Shown here: positions 31,271 through 40,349 of the stretch, piece by piece
Position numbering within the stretch: the first letter of the stretch is position 1
How the letters are laid out: every line of letters starts with the position of its first letter
Source: Spyradomonas excrementavium
GTDB taxonomy: Bacteria > Cyanobacteriota > Vampirovibrionia > Gastranaerophilales > Gastranaerophilaceae
Assembly: GCA_018714005.1 (NCBI GenBank)
Contig: DVOA01000051.1
Coordinates: forward strand, 10,394-74,393
Length of the DNA: 64,000 bases
Direction: 5' to 3'
Position numbers and translations under genes: made by a program
The notes under the pieces: model-generated
What the model was told of the DNA's origin: nothing
The model's input: the letters and a program-made list of their open reading frames with translations, nothing else
The model's database searches: none

Positions 31271-33076
31271 ATGAGCAAACCGGTAAGCATAAGCACACAA
31301 AACAAACTGATAATTCTGGGGCTCGCTGTTAGTACAATATTGATTGTTGCGCTCGCAGTTTTTGCCATAACCAACATCCAGCAGAAGATTTCCGAGGTTT
31401 ATGACGACTTCGGGCAGATTTTGACGAACACACTCGCAATAGAAAGCGTCGAAATCACAAAAGATATTCAGGAATATGACAAATTCGCCGCCCTCCGGAC
31501 GCATACGCGCTCGATTATCAACAATAATCGTGAAATTTCGCGTATAGATTTCCGCGGCGAGGACGGAAAAATCATTTATTCCAGCAAATCCGACTTCCCG
31601 AACCGTGCTCTTGAGTCAAAAATCTACTCCACCGCAATGATGAAAGCAAAAGTCGACGGCGAGGACAAAATTATCGGCTCTGTGCACGTTTGGCTTTCGG
31701 GTGCTTCGACATCGGACATTTCAAAAGCTACAAAAAACTCTATGCTTGTGGTTTTTACGGTTGCGTGGCTTGTTTTTACGCTTGTTGTGCTGGTGAATAC
31801 AATCCTGATTACGCGTGAACTTTCCATGCTCCACCACGGGGTTACAAAAATTTCTACGGGCGATTTTGGCTTTAAACTTGAGGCAAAAAACACAAGCGGC
31901 GAAATCCGCGACCTGATTAACGCTTTCAACGACATGTCCGGCCGCCTCCACCAGTACGAGGAGCAGAATATTGACCGTATAACCTTTGAACGCAACAAGT
32001 TCGAGGCTGTTTTGATGAGTATTGTGAACGGCGTTGTTGTTTGTGACAACTATGACAACGTTGTGCTTGTTAATAATGCGGCCAAAAAGATGCTTGAAAT
32101 TGAAGACGAGCAGATTTTGAACACAAAAATCCAGCAGTACTGCGATTCTGACGGAGAACTTTGCTTTAAAGAAAAAATTGAACAGTTCAAAGACACACCG
32201 CTCGACATTATGGAAAATAAGCCGCTCGAGTTCAACATTACGATTGACAAACGCGTTATAAAATCCGTAATTTCCCCTATGTTCTCGAAAAATCAGGATT
32301 ACGTGGGATATATGATTGTTTTGATTGATATTACAAAAGAAGCTGAAATCGACAAGATGAAAAGCGACTTTATCTCGAACGTAAGCCATGAATTGCGCAC
32401 TCCGGTAACGGTTTTGCGGACTTATATCGACACTTTGCACAACCATTCGGATGATTTTGACGAAGATACGAAAAAAGAGTTTTTCGGCGTAATCAATAAG
32501 GAGGCCTCGCGCCTGCAAAAGATGGTAAATGACGTTCTGGACTTTTCAAGGCTGGAATCAAACTGTGTTCGTATTGAAAAAGAACCCTGCGACCTTGTTC
32601 CGATTATTGAGCAGGAAATCCAGTCAATGCAGGTGCTTGCAGAAGAAAAAAATCTTACTTTTTCACTCATAAAAGAGCCGGATTTGCCAAAGGTTCCGAT
32701 AAATGTGTGCAGTATTGAGAGGGTTTTGAACAATTTGCTTTCAAACGCGATAAAATATTCGCCGGAAAACGGCAGAATCAAGGTCAGAGCCGAGATTGCG
32801 CGTGATACGAATTATGTGGAAGTCACAATTGAAGACCAGGGAATCGGAATTCCCGAAGAGCACCAGAAAAAGATTTTTGAGCGCTTTTACCGCGTTGAAA
32901 ACGACACCCACACCGTAAAAGGCACCGGATTGGGGCTTCATCTTGTGCAGGTGACAATTGAAAAGCACCATAAAGGCAAAGTTTTTGTAAAAAGCCGCCC
33001 GAATGAGGGCTCGACGTTTGGTTTCTGGCTCCCGATTAATCCGCCGGAGGATTGTGAAGAAGAGGAAATGGTTTAA
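31271..33076 (+). CDS. Membrane sensor histidine kinase (PhoR/WalK-like)
   Basis: The 601-residue product has a TM helix (13-35), a periplasmic sensor region (about 36-155), a second TM (about 158-180), HAMP (180-235), PAS (about 240-360), HisKA with H box FISNVSHELRTPVTVLRTYID, and HATPase with N box NNLLSNAIKYS, G1 DQGIGIP and G2 GTGLGLHLV. The layout resembles cell-envelope or phosphate sensors. No response regulator gene is adjacent. TATAAT at 31256 lies 9 nt before the ATG and there is no ribosome site. Confidence 0.93.
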   Translation: MSKPVSISTQNKLIILGLAVSTILIVALAVFAITNIQQKISEVYDDFGQILTNTLAIESVEITKDIQEYDKFAALRTHTRSIINNNREISRIDFRGEDGKIIYSSKSDFPNRALESKIYSTAMMKAKVDGEDKIIGSVHVWLSGASTSDISKATKNSMLVVFTVAWLVFTLVVLVNTILITRELSMLHHGVTKISTGDFGFKLEAKNTSGEIRDLINAFNDMSGRLHQYEEQNIDRITFERNKFEAVLMSIVNGVVVCDNYDNVVLVNNAAKKMLEIEDEQILNTKIQQYCDSDGELCFKEKIEQFKDTPLDIMENKPLEFNITIDKRVIKSVISPMFSKNQDYVGYMIVLIDITKEAEIDKMKSDFISNVSHELRTPVTVLRTYIDTLHNHSDDFDEDTKKEFFGVINKEASRLQKMVNDVLDFSRLESNCVRIEKEPCDLVPIIEQEIQSMQVLAEEKNLTFSLIKEPDLPKVPINVCSIERVLNNLLSNAIKYSPENGRIKVRAEIARDTNYVEVTIEDQGIGIPEEHQKKIFERFYRVENDTHTVKGTGLGLHLVQVTIEKHHKGKVFVKSRPNEGSTFGFWLPINPPEDCEEEEMV

Positions 33077-33109
33077 TTATCTGCTCGCCACGCACTTTTA
33101 GCAGCAAAA

Positions 33110-33282
33110 ACCCGATTCCCGCCCCATGGCGGCGCAAACCAGGCGTGTGACGGGGCTGTGCCCCTAGCGGAAGCGAGCCAAGGCTGGAGCTGTCAGCGCA
33201 GGCTGGCGGCGCAATGCCGTTTATCGCGAGCTTTCAAGACAAACAACCGCTACAATCATGAAAAAGATGAACCCGATTCCCG
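33110..33282. repeat. GC-rich insert bracketed by a 12-bp direct repeat
   Basis: ACCCGATTCCCG occurs at 33110-33121 and 33271-33282. The 149 bp between are GC-rich and have several inverted repeats (GGGGC/GCCCC, GGCGC). No coding frame of length exists. It resembles an old small insertion, possibly a miniature element. Confidence 0.4.
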
Positions 33283-33298
33283 TCCTATATAAAAAATA

Positions 33299-33325
33299 AA
33301 AAGGTAAGCGGGAGGCTTACCTTTT
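33299..33325. terminator. Bidirectional terminator
   Basis: The perfect 11-bp stem AAAAGGTAAGC / GCTTACCTTTT with loop GGGAG serves the convergent kinase gene and the minus-strand gene at 33389. Confidence 0.85.
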
Positions 33326-33388
33326 AAACAAGCAATGTTGTTTTAGATTGGGGAATAGGAATGGTTGGTTTTTATAAGGGTTAGTTAA

Positions 33389-33919
33389 TTATGCGAAAAT
33401 GTTGATATTTTTTTCAGCTTCAGCGGGCTGTTGATTGTCTTTTTTGGTGTTCATTGCGAAGAAAGAGAATGGATTTGAGCCTCTTTTGTCTTTGTCGAGG
33501 CTTTTTGAGTTGTTGAGCTCAACACTTTTGGGGAGCGCAACGACTTCTCTGGTTTGTGCGGCTTCACCTTCTGCAACGGGGGCAATGAGCTTGCCTTCAA
33601 CTGCTCTGTTTACTTTTTGAGTGCCCTGAGCAGCCTGAGCGTTCAAATATTGAACATTAGCGATGAAATTGGCGTTCAAATTGATATCGAGCCCTGCGTT
33701 TCTGATTGCGATTTGTTTTGTAACATCAATGTTGTTTTTGTTGTTGTACAAATCAATGCCGACTTCGGGTCTGCGGAATTTTGACAAATCAGTTGAAGTC
33801 AATTCAAAAGCCTGAGATTTTGTTTCTGCGTTAGCAAAAATTTGTTTTGCTATTTCATTGATTGACTGAGTGTCAACGTAATTTGTTTTTGCTGTTAAAC
33901 TTGTGATGCCAATTCCCAT
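33389..33919 (-). CDS. Unknown protein, Asn/Ala-rich
   Basis: A 176-residue polar product (MGIGITSLTAKTNYVDTQSINEIAKQIF..., ending NPFSFFAMNTKKDNQQPAEAEKNINIFA) with no signal peptide, membrane segment or known domain. The middle has DLYNNKNNIDVTKQIAIRNAGLDINLNANFIANVQYLNAQ. It could be a lineage-specific or flagellar-associated soluble protein; I cannot assign it. Confidence 0.6.
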   Translation of the reverse strand: MGIGITSLTAKTNYVDTQSINEIAKQIFANAETKSQAFELTSTDLSKFRRPEVGIDLYNNKNNIDVTKQIAIRNAGLDINLNANFIANVQYLNAQAAQGTQKVNRAVEGKLIAPVAEGEAAQTREVVALPKSVELNNSKSLDKDKRGSNPFSFFAMNTKKDNQQPAEAEKNINIFA

Positions 33920-34048
33920 TTTTTGCGATACCCCTTATTGCTTGTACTATTTATATCGGCAAACAAGAGGGAAAACTTTAGGATTTTAAGCTTGTTTGTT
34001 ACATTACTTTACAAATTTGAGCACAAACGGGAATTTTCACCAACCCGA

Positions 34049-34073
34049 TGTCACCCTGAACTTGTTTCAGGGT
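34049..34073 (+). repeat. Family A repeat
   Basis: TGTCACCCTGAACTTGTTTC plus AGGGT, identical over 25 bp to the left ends of the copies at 6941 and 12610. It lies in a 271-bp intergenic gap. Confidence 0.75.
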
Positions 34074-34190
34074 CTAACCCTCTTGAAATGTTATCTTCAA
34101 ACGAAAAAACAGAGATTTTCACCAAAAAACAGTCAACCAACTTCAAGATGGCAGCTTGCGAAAAACGCCAACGCGTGTAAATTCAAAAAA

Positions 34191-35669
34191 CTATTCCGAA
34201 TACTTCTTAACCAGCTTGTCGAGCACTTTCACCATCGCGTCTTGATACATTTCGCAATTCTGCTGCGATTTTGCCTCAAAACGGAGCGTAAAAACGGGCT
34301 CTGTGTTGCTCTGGCGAATCATCGCAAATCCGTCTTCAAGAATAATCCTCATCCCGTCAATTGTAACGATTTCTTTTATGGGCGTGGTGAACATTTCGGG
34401 CTTTTTCTCCACAGTTTTTTTCAACTCGTCCATAACCGGCTTTTTGCACTCGTTCGGACAGCGAAACCGCACTTCTTTTGAGGTGAAAACCTCATCAAAC
34501 GGCGCAAGCAGCGATTCCAGCCGGAAATCGGGGTTGTTTTGCTTGTGTTTTGCAATAATTTCAATAATCCTGCACCCCGCATAAATCGCGTCGTCAAAAC
34601 CGTAATATCTGTCCTTGAAGAAAATATGACCGCTCATTTCGCCCGCAAGAATGGCGTTTTCTTCTTTCATTTTTGATTTTATGTAACCGTGCCCTGTTTT
34701 TGTCATGATTGCGCACCCGCCGCAGGTGTTAATCGTGTCATAGAGCACCTGTGAGCATTTTACTTCGGATACGACAACCGGTTTTTCGCCGCGTTTTGAT
34801 AATTGCTCGATAACGTCCATAGCGTAGATTAATAAAAGCTTGTCACCCGTTAAAGCGCTGCCTTTTGAGTCAATAACGCCGATTCTGTCAGAATCCCCGT
34901 CAAACGCAATGCCTAAATCCGCGTTGTGTTCCACAACGGCCTTTTTTATTGCGTCAAGCGTCTTTTCGTCGCTCGGGTTGGGGTGGTGGTTCGGGAAATT
35001 TCCGTCAGGCTCAGAGAAAAGTTCAATAACTTCGCAGCCCAAATCCCTGTATAGCTTCGGGCCGACGATTCCGCCCGTTGCGTTTCCGCTGTCAACAACG
35101 ACTTTTATGCCTTTGCCGATGGACGCGAATTTGTTCACTATGCTTTCCGTGTATTGTTCAATAATGTCGTAGTTTTTTGTTACGCCGTGGCGGTTTGAGG
35201 CTTCACGCGCGTTGAATTCCTCCATTGTAAGGGTTTTTACGCGCTTAATCTGCTCCTCGGTCATTGAACACTTGTCAAAAGTCATTTTTAACCCGTTATA
35301 TTCGCTTGGGTTATGGCTTGCGGTGACAATCAGGGCTCCGTTGATTTTTCCCGAGCCGATTACGTCAGAGGGAATCGGTGCGAATTCCGAGTAATAACCA
35401 AGCGGCGTGGGGGCTTCGCCCAGGTTAAGAACGTTTGCTCCGGTCGAAACAACGCCTTTTATCAGCGATTTTGTCAAAGAATCGGAGCTCAAACGCACAT
35501 CGCGCGTCACTGTGACCCAGATATTTTTCGCTTCAAGGTTGGAATTTTCTTCGATAAAGCGGATATAGCCTTTTCCTGTGTAAAAAAACAGTTCTTCCGT
35601 CACGTCTTCGCCGTAAATCCCGCGAATATCGTTCTTTCCGAATGCTCTCATATCAAGTGTTATAGCCAT
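34191..35669 (-). CDS. Phosphomannomutase/phosphoglucomutase
   Basis: An alpha-D-phosphohexomutase of 492 residues that moves phosphate between C6 and C1 of glucose or mannose, feeding envelope polysaccharide synthesis. Motifs: FGKNDIRGIYGEDV, the phosphoserine loop ALIVTASHNPSEYNGLK, metal-binding FDGDSDRIGVID, sugar-binding GEMSGHIFFKD, and phosphate-binding RQSNTEPVFTLRFEA near the end. The layout fits the ManB/AlgC class. It is monocistronic and convergent with nothing nearby. Confidence 0.93.
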   Translation of the reverse strand: MAITLDMRAFGKNDIRGIYGEDVTEELFFYTGKGYIRFIEENSNLEAKNIWVTVTRDVRLSSDSLTKSLIKGVVSTGANVLNLGEAPTPLGYYSEFAPIPSDVIGSGKINGALIVTASHNPSEYNGLKMTFDKCSMTEEQIKRVKTLTMEEFNAREASNRHGVTKNYDIIEQYTESIVNKFASIGKGIKVVVDSGNATGGIVGPKLYRDLGCEVIELFSEPDGNFPNHHPNPSDEKTLDAIKKAVVEHNADLGIAFDGDSDRIGVIDSKGSALTGDKLLLIYAMDVIEQLSKRGEKPVVVSEVKCSQVLYDTINTCGGCAIMTKTGHGYIKSKMKEENAILAGEMSGHIFFKDRYYGFDDAIYAGCRIIEIIAKHKQNNPDFRLESLLAPFDEVFTSKEVRFRCPNECKKPVMDELKKTVEKKPEMFTTPIKEIVTIDGMRIILEDGFAMIRQSNTEPVFTLRFEAKSQQNCEMYQDAMVKVLDKLVKKYSE

Positions 35670-35756
35670 ATCTGCGCTCCGTTTAATCTAATTTGCTTTT
35701 TTTATTATTCCACAATTGGGCGCGCTGTTCAATATGGCTTTTAATAGTTTGCTGTT

Positions 35757-35865
35757 GGTGGGAACCGCTGCGTCGCTTGTGAAATAATGGGGCGTTTTTT
35801 TGCCATGCTATTCCCACCCTACGGGGGCGATAAAGTAGGGTGGGAATAGCGAAGCGGTTCCCACC
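35757..35865. repeat. RAYT-associated palindromic element, left
   Basis: Outer arms GGTGGGAACCGCT (35757-35769) and AGCGGTTCCCACC (35853-35865), with perfect inner arms CTATTCCCACCCTAC (35808-35822) and GTAGGGTGGGAATAG (35835-35849). The element forms a long hairpin. Matching elements follow the transposase gene at 36486 and 36582, and short relatives occur at about 6904 and 55343. Confidence 0.92.
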
Positions 35866-35940
35866 GGCAATGAATGTGAAAAAATGGAGCAACTTTGTCG
35901 CGTTTTTACACTTATGTTAAATCATGATAAAATAAAATTT

Positions 35941-36477
35941 ATGTCAAATTATACCCGGCTTTTTCTTAATGGTTTTAATTATATTTTTGTAACAATCGTT
36001 ACAAATGAACGTCAGAAGATACTCATAGAAAATATTGATATTTTAAGAAAATCATTCAAATCTGCGCTGGAAAAATTTCCGTTTGAAATTTATGCTGCGG
36101 TGGTTCTTCCTGACCATATGCATTTAATTTTAAAACTCCAAAATGTTGAGGATTATCCAAAAATTATATATTCAATAAAATATAATTTTTCTTTAAAAAT
36201 GCCGAAAAATGCGGCTTTTTTGAGTCAAAGCAAAATTAAAAAGGGTGAAAAAGGTATCTGGCAGCGGCGTTATTGGGAACATACCATCAGGGATGAAGAG
36301 GATTTGGCAAAGCATTTGGATTATGTTCATTTTAATCCCATAAAACATGGGTATGTCAAAGTTGTGGGGAAATATGAATATTCTTCTTTTAAAAAGTTTG
36401 TAAAAATGGGGTTTTATGATTCTTCATGGTGCAATTTTGAGGATAAGAATAAGATTGTTGGGTTGGATTTTGAGTAG
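35941..36477 (+). CDS. REP-associated tyrosine transposase (RAYT)
   Basis: A Y1-type HUH enzyme of 178 residues. The HUH metal motif is in VVLPDHMHLILKL, and the C-terminal part WQRRYWEHTIRDEEDLAKHLDYVHFNPIKHGYV is the RAYT/TnpA_REP signature with the candidate Tyr. RAYTs cut single-stranded REP hairpins and are thought to spread them; they are usually single-copy, domesticated genes. The frame stays open to 35884, but the ATG at 35941 (MSNYTRLFLNGFNYIFVTIVTN) fits the family. Its flanking palindromes are its likely substrates. Confidence 0.92.
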   Translation: MSNYTRLFLNGFNYIFVTIVTNERQKILIENIDILRKSFKSALEKFPFEIYAAVVLPDHMHLILKLQNVEDYPKIIYSIKYNFSLKMPKNAAFLSQSKIKKGEKGIWQRRYWEHTIRDEEDLAKHLDYVHFNPIKHGYVKVVGKYEYSSFKKFVKMGFYDSSWCNFEDKNKIVGLDFE

Positions 36478-36485
36478 TTGGTGCT

Positions 36486-36577
36486 GGTGGGAACCGCTGC
36501 GTCGCTTGTAAAATAATGCGGCGTTTTTTACCATGCTATTCCCACCCTACGTTGGCAATAAAGTAGGGTGAAAATAG
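36486..36577. repeat. RAYT-associated element, right 1 (diverged)
   Basis: It starts GGTGGGAACCGCTGCGTCGC and contains CTATTCCCACCCTAC, but the right arm decays to GTAGGGTGAAAATAG and the outer arm is missing. It is a truncated copy directly after the transposase stop. Confidence 0.85.
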
Positions 36578-36581
36578 TGCT

Positions 36582-36690
36582 GGTGGGAACCGCTGCGTCG
36601 CTTGTAAAATAATCCGGTGTTTTTTGCTGTTGCTATTCCCACCCTACGGGGGCGATAAAGTAGGGTGGGAATAGCGAAGCGGTTCCCACC
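36582..36690. repeat. RAYT-associated element, right 2 (complete)
   Basis: A complete copy of the left element, same orientation, with both outer (GGTGGGAACCGCT / AGCGGTTCCCACC) and inner arms intact. It ends 82 bp before the peptidase gene. Confidence 0.92.
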
Positions 36691-36772
36691 GCCAACAAAC
36701 GTGAAAAACAAAGTAGAGGGGCACCAATAATTAAAAAGATGTTATAATGAATCCGCAAAGGAGAATTATATT

Positions 36773-38011
36773 ATGGAAATCGAAAATTTAAGAAAAGAAA
36801 ACAAACTCATCGACCTGTTCTGCACTCTGGCGAAAATCCCCTCCCCGTCCGGACAGGAAGACAAAGTTTCCGATAAAATCATTGAAATATTAACAAATGC
36901 GGGCATAAAAGCCGAATACGACGACTTTAAAAACGTAATCGCAAAAATTCCCGCCACCGACCCAACGAAAAAACCGGTTGCCCTCTCCGCCCACATGGAC
37001 GTAATCGGCGATAATTCACCCGTGAACATTTGCTATGACGGCAAATTCATTGAAACGGACAAAAAACGCACACTCGGCGCGGATGACAAAGCCGGCGTTG
37101 CCGCTGCAATGCAGCTTGCGATGGAAATTGCGTCCGATAAAGACTTAAAACACGGAGGTCTTGAACTTGTGTTCACAAAAGACGAAGAACAGGGGCTTTC
37201 CGGCATAAATCACTTTGATTTTTCACGCCTTGAATCCGAATATGTGCTCGTAATCGACGCAGACAAAGCCGGACAAATCCTTGTTGCCGGCGCAAGCTAC
37301 ACAAACGCAATTTTAAGCGTAAACGCTTTCAAAGGTGGGCATTCAGGTATTGATATAGCCGACAAAACCCGCGCAAACGCCGTAAAACTCATTGCCGAGC
37401 TGATAAACGAAATCCCGCAGGGCGTTTACAAGGCAAATGAACTCGGCGTAATCACCTCAATCAACGTCGGAAGCGTAATTGGAGGCGGCGTTGAGCCCTG
37501 TATCAAGCAAATCAGCGATGAAAGCATAAAATCCGAATGTTTTGTGGACTACATCAGCGAAAAATCAATGACAAACCTCATAAACACCCACGCACGCGCC
37601 AGATATTCCATCAGGAGCTCCGAGGTCGATACAGAAAACGAATTAATCGCAAAAATCCAAAAAATTGTCGAAGATTTTAACAAAAAATATGACGGAATCG
37701 CCTCCGCAGAGTTCCTTGTAACCCCGCATTTACCTGCTTTTGAGCGTTCAAATGACGATACGATTGAAAAAGTCGGAAAAGAAGCCTGCGAAAAAGCCGG
37801 CTTAAAGCCCGACATCAGCTCTTTCCACGCAGGTGCGGAAACGCACGTTTATGCAAAACAAAAAAACAAAAACGGCGTTCCATTCAAGCCCTATCTAATC
37901 GGCAGCGCGGATGTTTTCAACATGCATTCGCCGGATGAAAAAATGGACGCAGCTTCATACCTGAAAGGCTACGAATCGATAAAAAACATGTTTTTAATTT
38001 TCAACAAATAG
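36773..38011 (+). CDS. PepT-like M20 metallopeptidase
   Basis: A cytosolic zinc aminopeptidase or tripeptidase, 412 residues. Metal ligands are visible in ALSAHMDVIG, TLGADDKAGVAAAM, TKDEEQGLSG (catalytic and bridging Glu) and VIDADKAG, and a last His in SFHAGAETHVY. The lid domain starts near GGHSGID. It fits the PepT-like branch rather than true peptidase T. AAAGGAG lies upstream of the ATG, with TATAAT at about 36741. Confidence 0.9.
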   Translation: MEIENLRKENKLIDLFCTLAKIPSPSGQEDKVSDKIIEILTNAGIKAEYDDFKNVIAKIPATDPTKKPVALSAHMDVIGDNSPVNICYDGKFIETDKKRTLGADDKAGVAAAMQLAMEIASDKDLKHGGLELVFTKDEEQGLSGINHFDFSRLESEYVLVIDADKAGQILVAGASYTNAILSVNAFKGGHSGIDIADKTRANAVKLIAELINEIPQGVYKANELGVITSINVGSVIGGGVEPCIKQISDESIKSECFVDYISEKSMTNLINTHARARYSIRSSEVDTENELIAKIQKIVEDFNKKYDGIASAEFLVTPHLPAFERSNDDTIEKVGKEACEKAGLKPDISSFHAGAETHVYAKQKNKNGVPFKPYLIGSADVFNMHSPDEKMDAASYLKGYESIKNMFLIFNK

Positions 38012-38020
38012 CAATTAACA

Positions 38021-38058
38021 AAAACCGGCGCGGGAATCTGCCTGCACCGGTTTTATTT
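38021..38058. terminator. Terminator between peptidase and glycosyltransferase
   Basis: Stem AAAACCGG / CCGGTTTT (38021-38028 and 38047-38054), with GTGCAGGCAG-type pairing inside. It serves the convergent genes on both strands. Confidence 0.75.
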
Positions 38059-38964
38059 TAGATTTTTCAGCCTGCCGCGCCATTTTTTCAGGAATTTTTT
38101 TCTGTTTTGCTTGATTAGCCGCTCTGTGCTTTCTTTAAAGCTGCACCCGCAAAAATGTATTACTTCGGACTCCGGCTGATAAATGGTTTTGCAGCCGATT
38201 TCTTTGATTCTCAGGCACAGGTCTGTTTCTTCGTAATAACCGGGAGAAAACAATGTGTCAAAGCCGCCGAGGTTGTCCCAGAGCGCTTTTCTGACCATCA
38301 GGCTCGCTCCGCAGCAATAATTTACCTCTTTAAGCTCGTTGAATTCAGGAGCAAGCGGGTTTTTGAAAATCCCTATGGAGGCAGTGCTGCCGTCTTTTTT
38401 TATTATTGAGCCTGCGCCCTGCAATTTTCCGTCGGGAAAGATTAATTTTGAGCCGGCTGCGCCGCAATCTTTTACTTTATCTAAAATTTCAGCAAGCTTT
38501 TCCATCGCATTTTCAAGAAGCTGGGTGTCGTTGTTGAGCAAGTACAAATATTCGCCTTTTGCGGCTTTTGCCCCTGAATTGCAGTTTTTCAAAAATCCTG
38601 CGTTTTTTTCGTTTCTGATTACTTTGATATTTTTTACGTATTCCTCGATTTTTCGGGTTTCGTCGGTTGAATGGTCGTCGATTAAGATTATTTCGTAGTT
38701 TTTTGCTTTTGTGCTCTGCAATATCGATTCGAGGCATTTCATTGTCAATTCAAACTGGTTGTAAACAGGAATAATGACAGAAATTTTGGGATTATCGGTT
38801 TTTTCAAAATGTAGAAATTTTGCGGGTGTTTTTATTATGGAATTTGTGTATTTTTCGTGCGCGCGGCTGATTAGCCCGTAATCGAGTTCTCTGTTGAACT
38901 TTTCGTAAAATTTTTTACGGTATTTTTCGTACAAGTCTGAAAAAAACGGTATTTTTCGTTTCAT
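38053..38964 (-). CDS. Family 2 glycosyltransferase
   Basis: A 303-residue GT-A enzyme: KISVIIPVYNQFELTMKCLESIL, then EIILIDDHSTDETRKIEEY (nucleotide site), YLYLLNNDTQLLENAM (DxD-like) and GGFDTLFSPGYYEETDLCLRIKEIG (catalytic ED region). The first 60 residues are a helical lead-in. It is similar to rhamnosyl- or rhamnan-type transferases for surface polysaccharides. It lies 3 bp after a second GT2 gene. Confidence 0.88.
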   Translation of the reverse strand: MKRKIPFFSDLYEKYRKKFYEKFNRELDYGLISRAHEKYTNSIIKTPAKFLHFEKTDNPKISVIIPVYNQFELTMKCLESILQSTKAKNYEIILIDDHSTDETRKIEEYVKNIKVIRNEKNAGFLKNCNSGAKAAKGEYLYLLNNDTQLLENAMEKLAEILDKVKDCGAAGSKLIFPDGKLQGAGSIIKKDGSTASIGIFKNPLAPEFNELKEVNYCCGASLMVRKALWDNLGGFDTLFSPGYYEETDLCLRIKEIGCKTIYQPESEVIHFCGCSFKESTERLIKQNRKKFLKKWRGRLKNLK

Positions 38965-38967
38965 AAT

Positions 38968-39804
38968 TTATGTCCAAATAAGCAAAAACAATACCGCAAT
39001 CAGCGCTGCAAACTCTGCAATCGCTGTAAAAAGCATTATTTTAAAAAGTTTTTTGTATTTGTTCAATTTCTTTAACTGCCCTCTAAAAACCTTGTCAATA
39101 AAGGATTTTTCCTCCAAAAACAACGGAAAATGATGGGAAATTATATTTTTGTAAATATTATCCATCTGTGTTTTAGTGATTTTGGAGGTTCTGGATTCTT
39201 CTTTGTATTGCCGGTAATTGAATAAAAATTCGTCGATTTGGTGAAATTTAAACCCGTTTTCAAGAAATGAAAGCCACAAATCCCAGTCTTCATAGCCGTC
39301 ATTCATATATTCTTTGTACCCGCCGAGCTTTTCAAAGTCGGATTTTCTGAACAATGCACTTACAAAAACATGATTTGTATAAAGCATTTCGTTCTTGTTA
39401 AATTCAGGAAGCTTCCAGATTCCCTGTTTTGAACCGAAATATCTTGCTTTGCAATAAACTACGCCAATTTCGGGATTATTTTGCAGAATTTTTACCGCTT
39501 TTTCCACATAATCAGGCTCAATTGCGTCATCGGCGTCCAACGGCAGGATGTAGGTGCCTGTTGACTTGCTGATGGCGAGGTTTCTTGCTTTTACGACGCC
39601 TTTGTTTTCTTTTTGGTCTAAAAATAACATTTGCTTGAATTTTGGGGCGATTCCGGTGATTATTTCTGCGGTTTCATCTGTTGAACCGTCATTGATACAA
39701 ACAATTTCTATCTCCGGATAAGTCTGCGCTGCAGCGGATTCGATTGCGTCGATTACATATTTAGATTGGTTGTAGCAGGGGATTATAATTGATACCTTTT
39801 CCAT
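38968..39804 (-). CDS. Family 2 glycosyltransferase with C-terminal TM
   Basis: A 278-residue GT2: VSIIIPCYNQSKYVIDAIESAAAQTYPEIEIVCINDGSTDETAEII, GTYILPLDADDAIEPDYVEKA (DxD), then YEDWDLWLSFLENGFKF (catalytic ED). The last 30 residues are hydrophobic, likely a membrane anchor (LFKIMLFTAIAEFAALIAVLFLLIW). It probably acts in envelope polysaccharide assembly with its downstream neighbour. Confidence 0.88.
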   Translation of the reverse strand: MEKVSIIIPCYNQSKYVIDAIESAAAQTYPEIEIVCINDGSTDETAEIITGIAPKFKQMLFLDQKENKGVVKARNLAISKSTGTYILPLDADDAIEPDYVEKAVKILQNNPEIGVVYCKARYFGSKQGIWKLPEFNKNEMLYTNHVFVSALFRKSDFEKLGGYKEYMNDGYEDWDLWLSFLENGFKFHQIDEFLFNYRQYKEESRTSKITKTQMDNIYKNIISHHFPLFLEEKSFIDKVFRGQLKKLNKYKKLFKIMLFTAIAEFAALIAVLFLLIWT

Positions 39805-39964
39805 ATTTTTTCCTTAATGTGATATATAATGTTGAATTTATCCTAAAAAATCTACATGAATTGTATATTTATACACCTAAAATGTCAACATTAAATCTAA
39901 ATAGTGATATATGGCGCTGTTTTTTATATTTGCATATGTTGCAATAATATTTAAGAGATTTGAT

Positions 39965-40282
39965 ATGGACAAAAATAAAGATTTAGGAAAACGAATAAAA
40001 GAGCTTAGAAAAAGCAAAGGTTTTACGCAGGAGCGTTTATCAGAAATCGTAGGTGTAGACCCGAAGCATTTAAGCAGAATAGAATGCGGGAAAAATGTTC
40101 CGTCTATTGATTTGATTACGAGAATTTCTTCGGTGCTGGGGATTGAATTGCAGATGTTTTTCCAGACTTCCCATTTAAAAAGCAAAGACAGCCTGATTAA
40201 GGAAATTAATAAAATATTGGACAATGAAACCGAAGAAAAAGTTCGTTTGTATTACAAAATTTTGATGGATATATCTGTTTAG
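39965..40282 (+). CDS. XRE-family helix-turn-helix regulator
   Basis: A 105-residue product with an HTH_3 domain at residues 8-62: LGKRIKELRKSKGFTQERLSEIVGVDPKHLSRIECGKNVPSIDLITRISSVLGI. The C-terminal 40 residues form a helix that may dimerise. I used the ATG at 39965; the frame is open to 39911. The upstream gap is AT-rich and has an AATGTTGA / TCAACATT inverted repeat (39828 and 39885), a possible operator. It stands alone before ssrA. Confidence 0.85.
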   Translation: MDKNKDLGKRIKELRKSKGFTQERLSEIVGVDPKHLSRIECGKNVPSIDLITRISSVLGIELQMFFQTSHLKSKDSLIKEINKILDNETEEKVRLYYKILMDISV

Positions 40283-40349
40283 CATCTGGTTTCCGGTGGA
40301 AATTGTGCTATAATATTTATTACACAGTACTTTGAATTATGAATACTAT

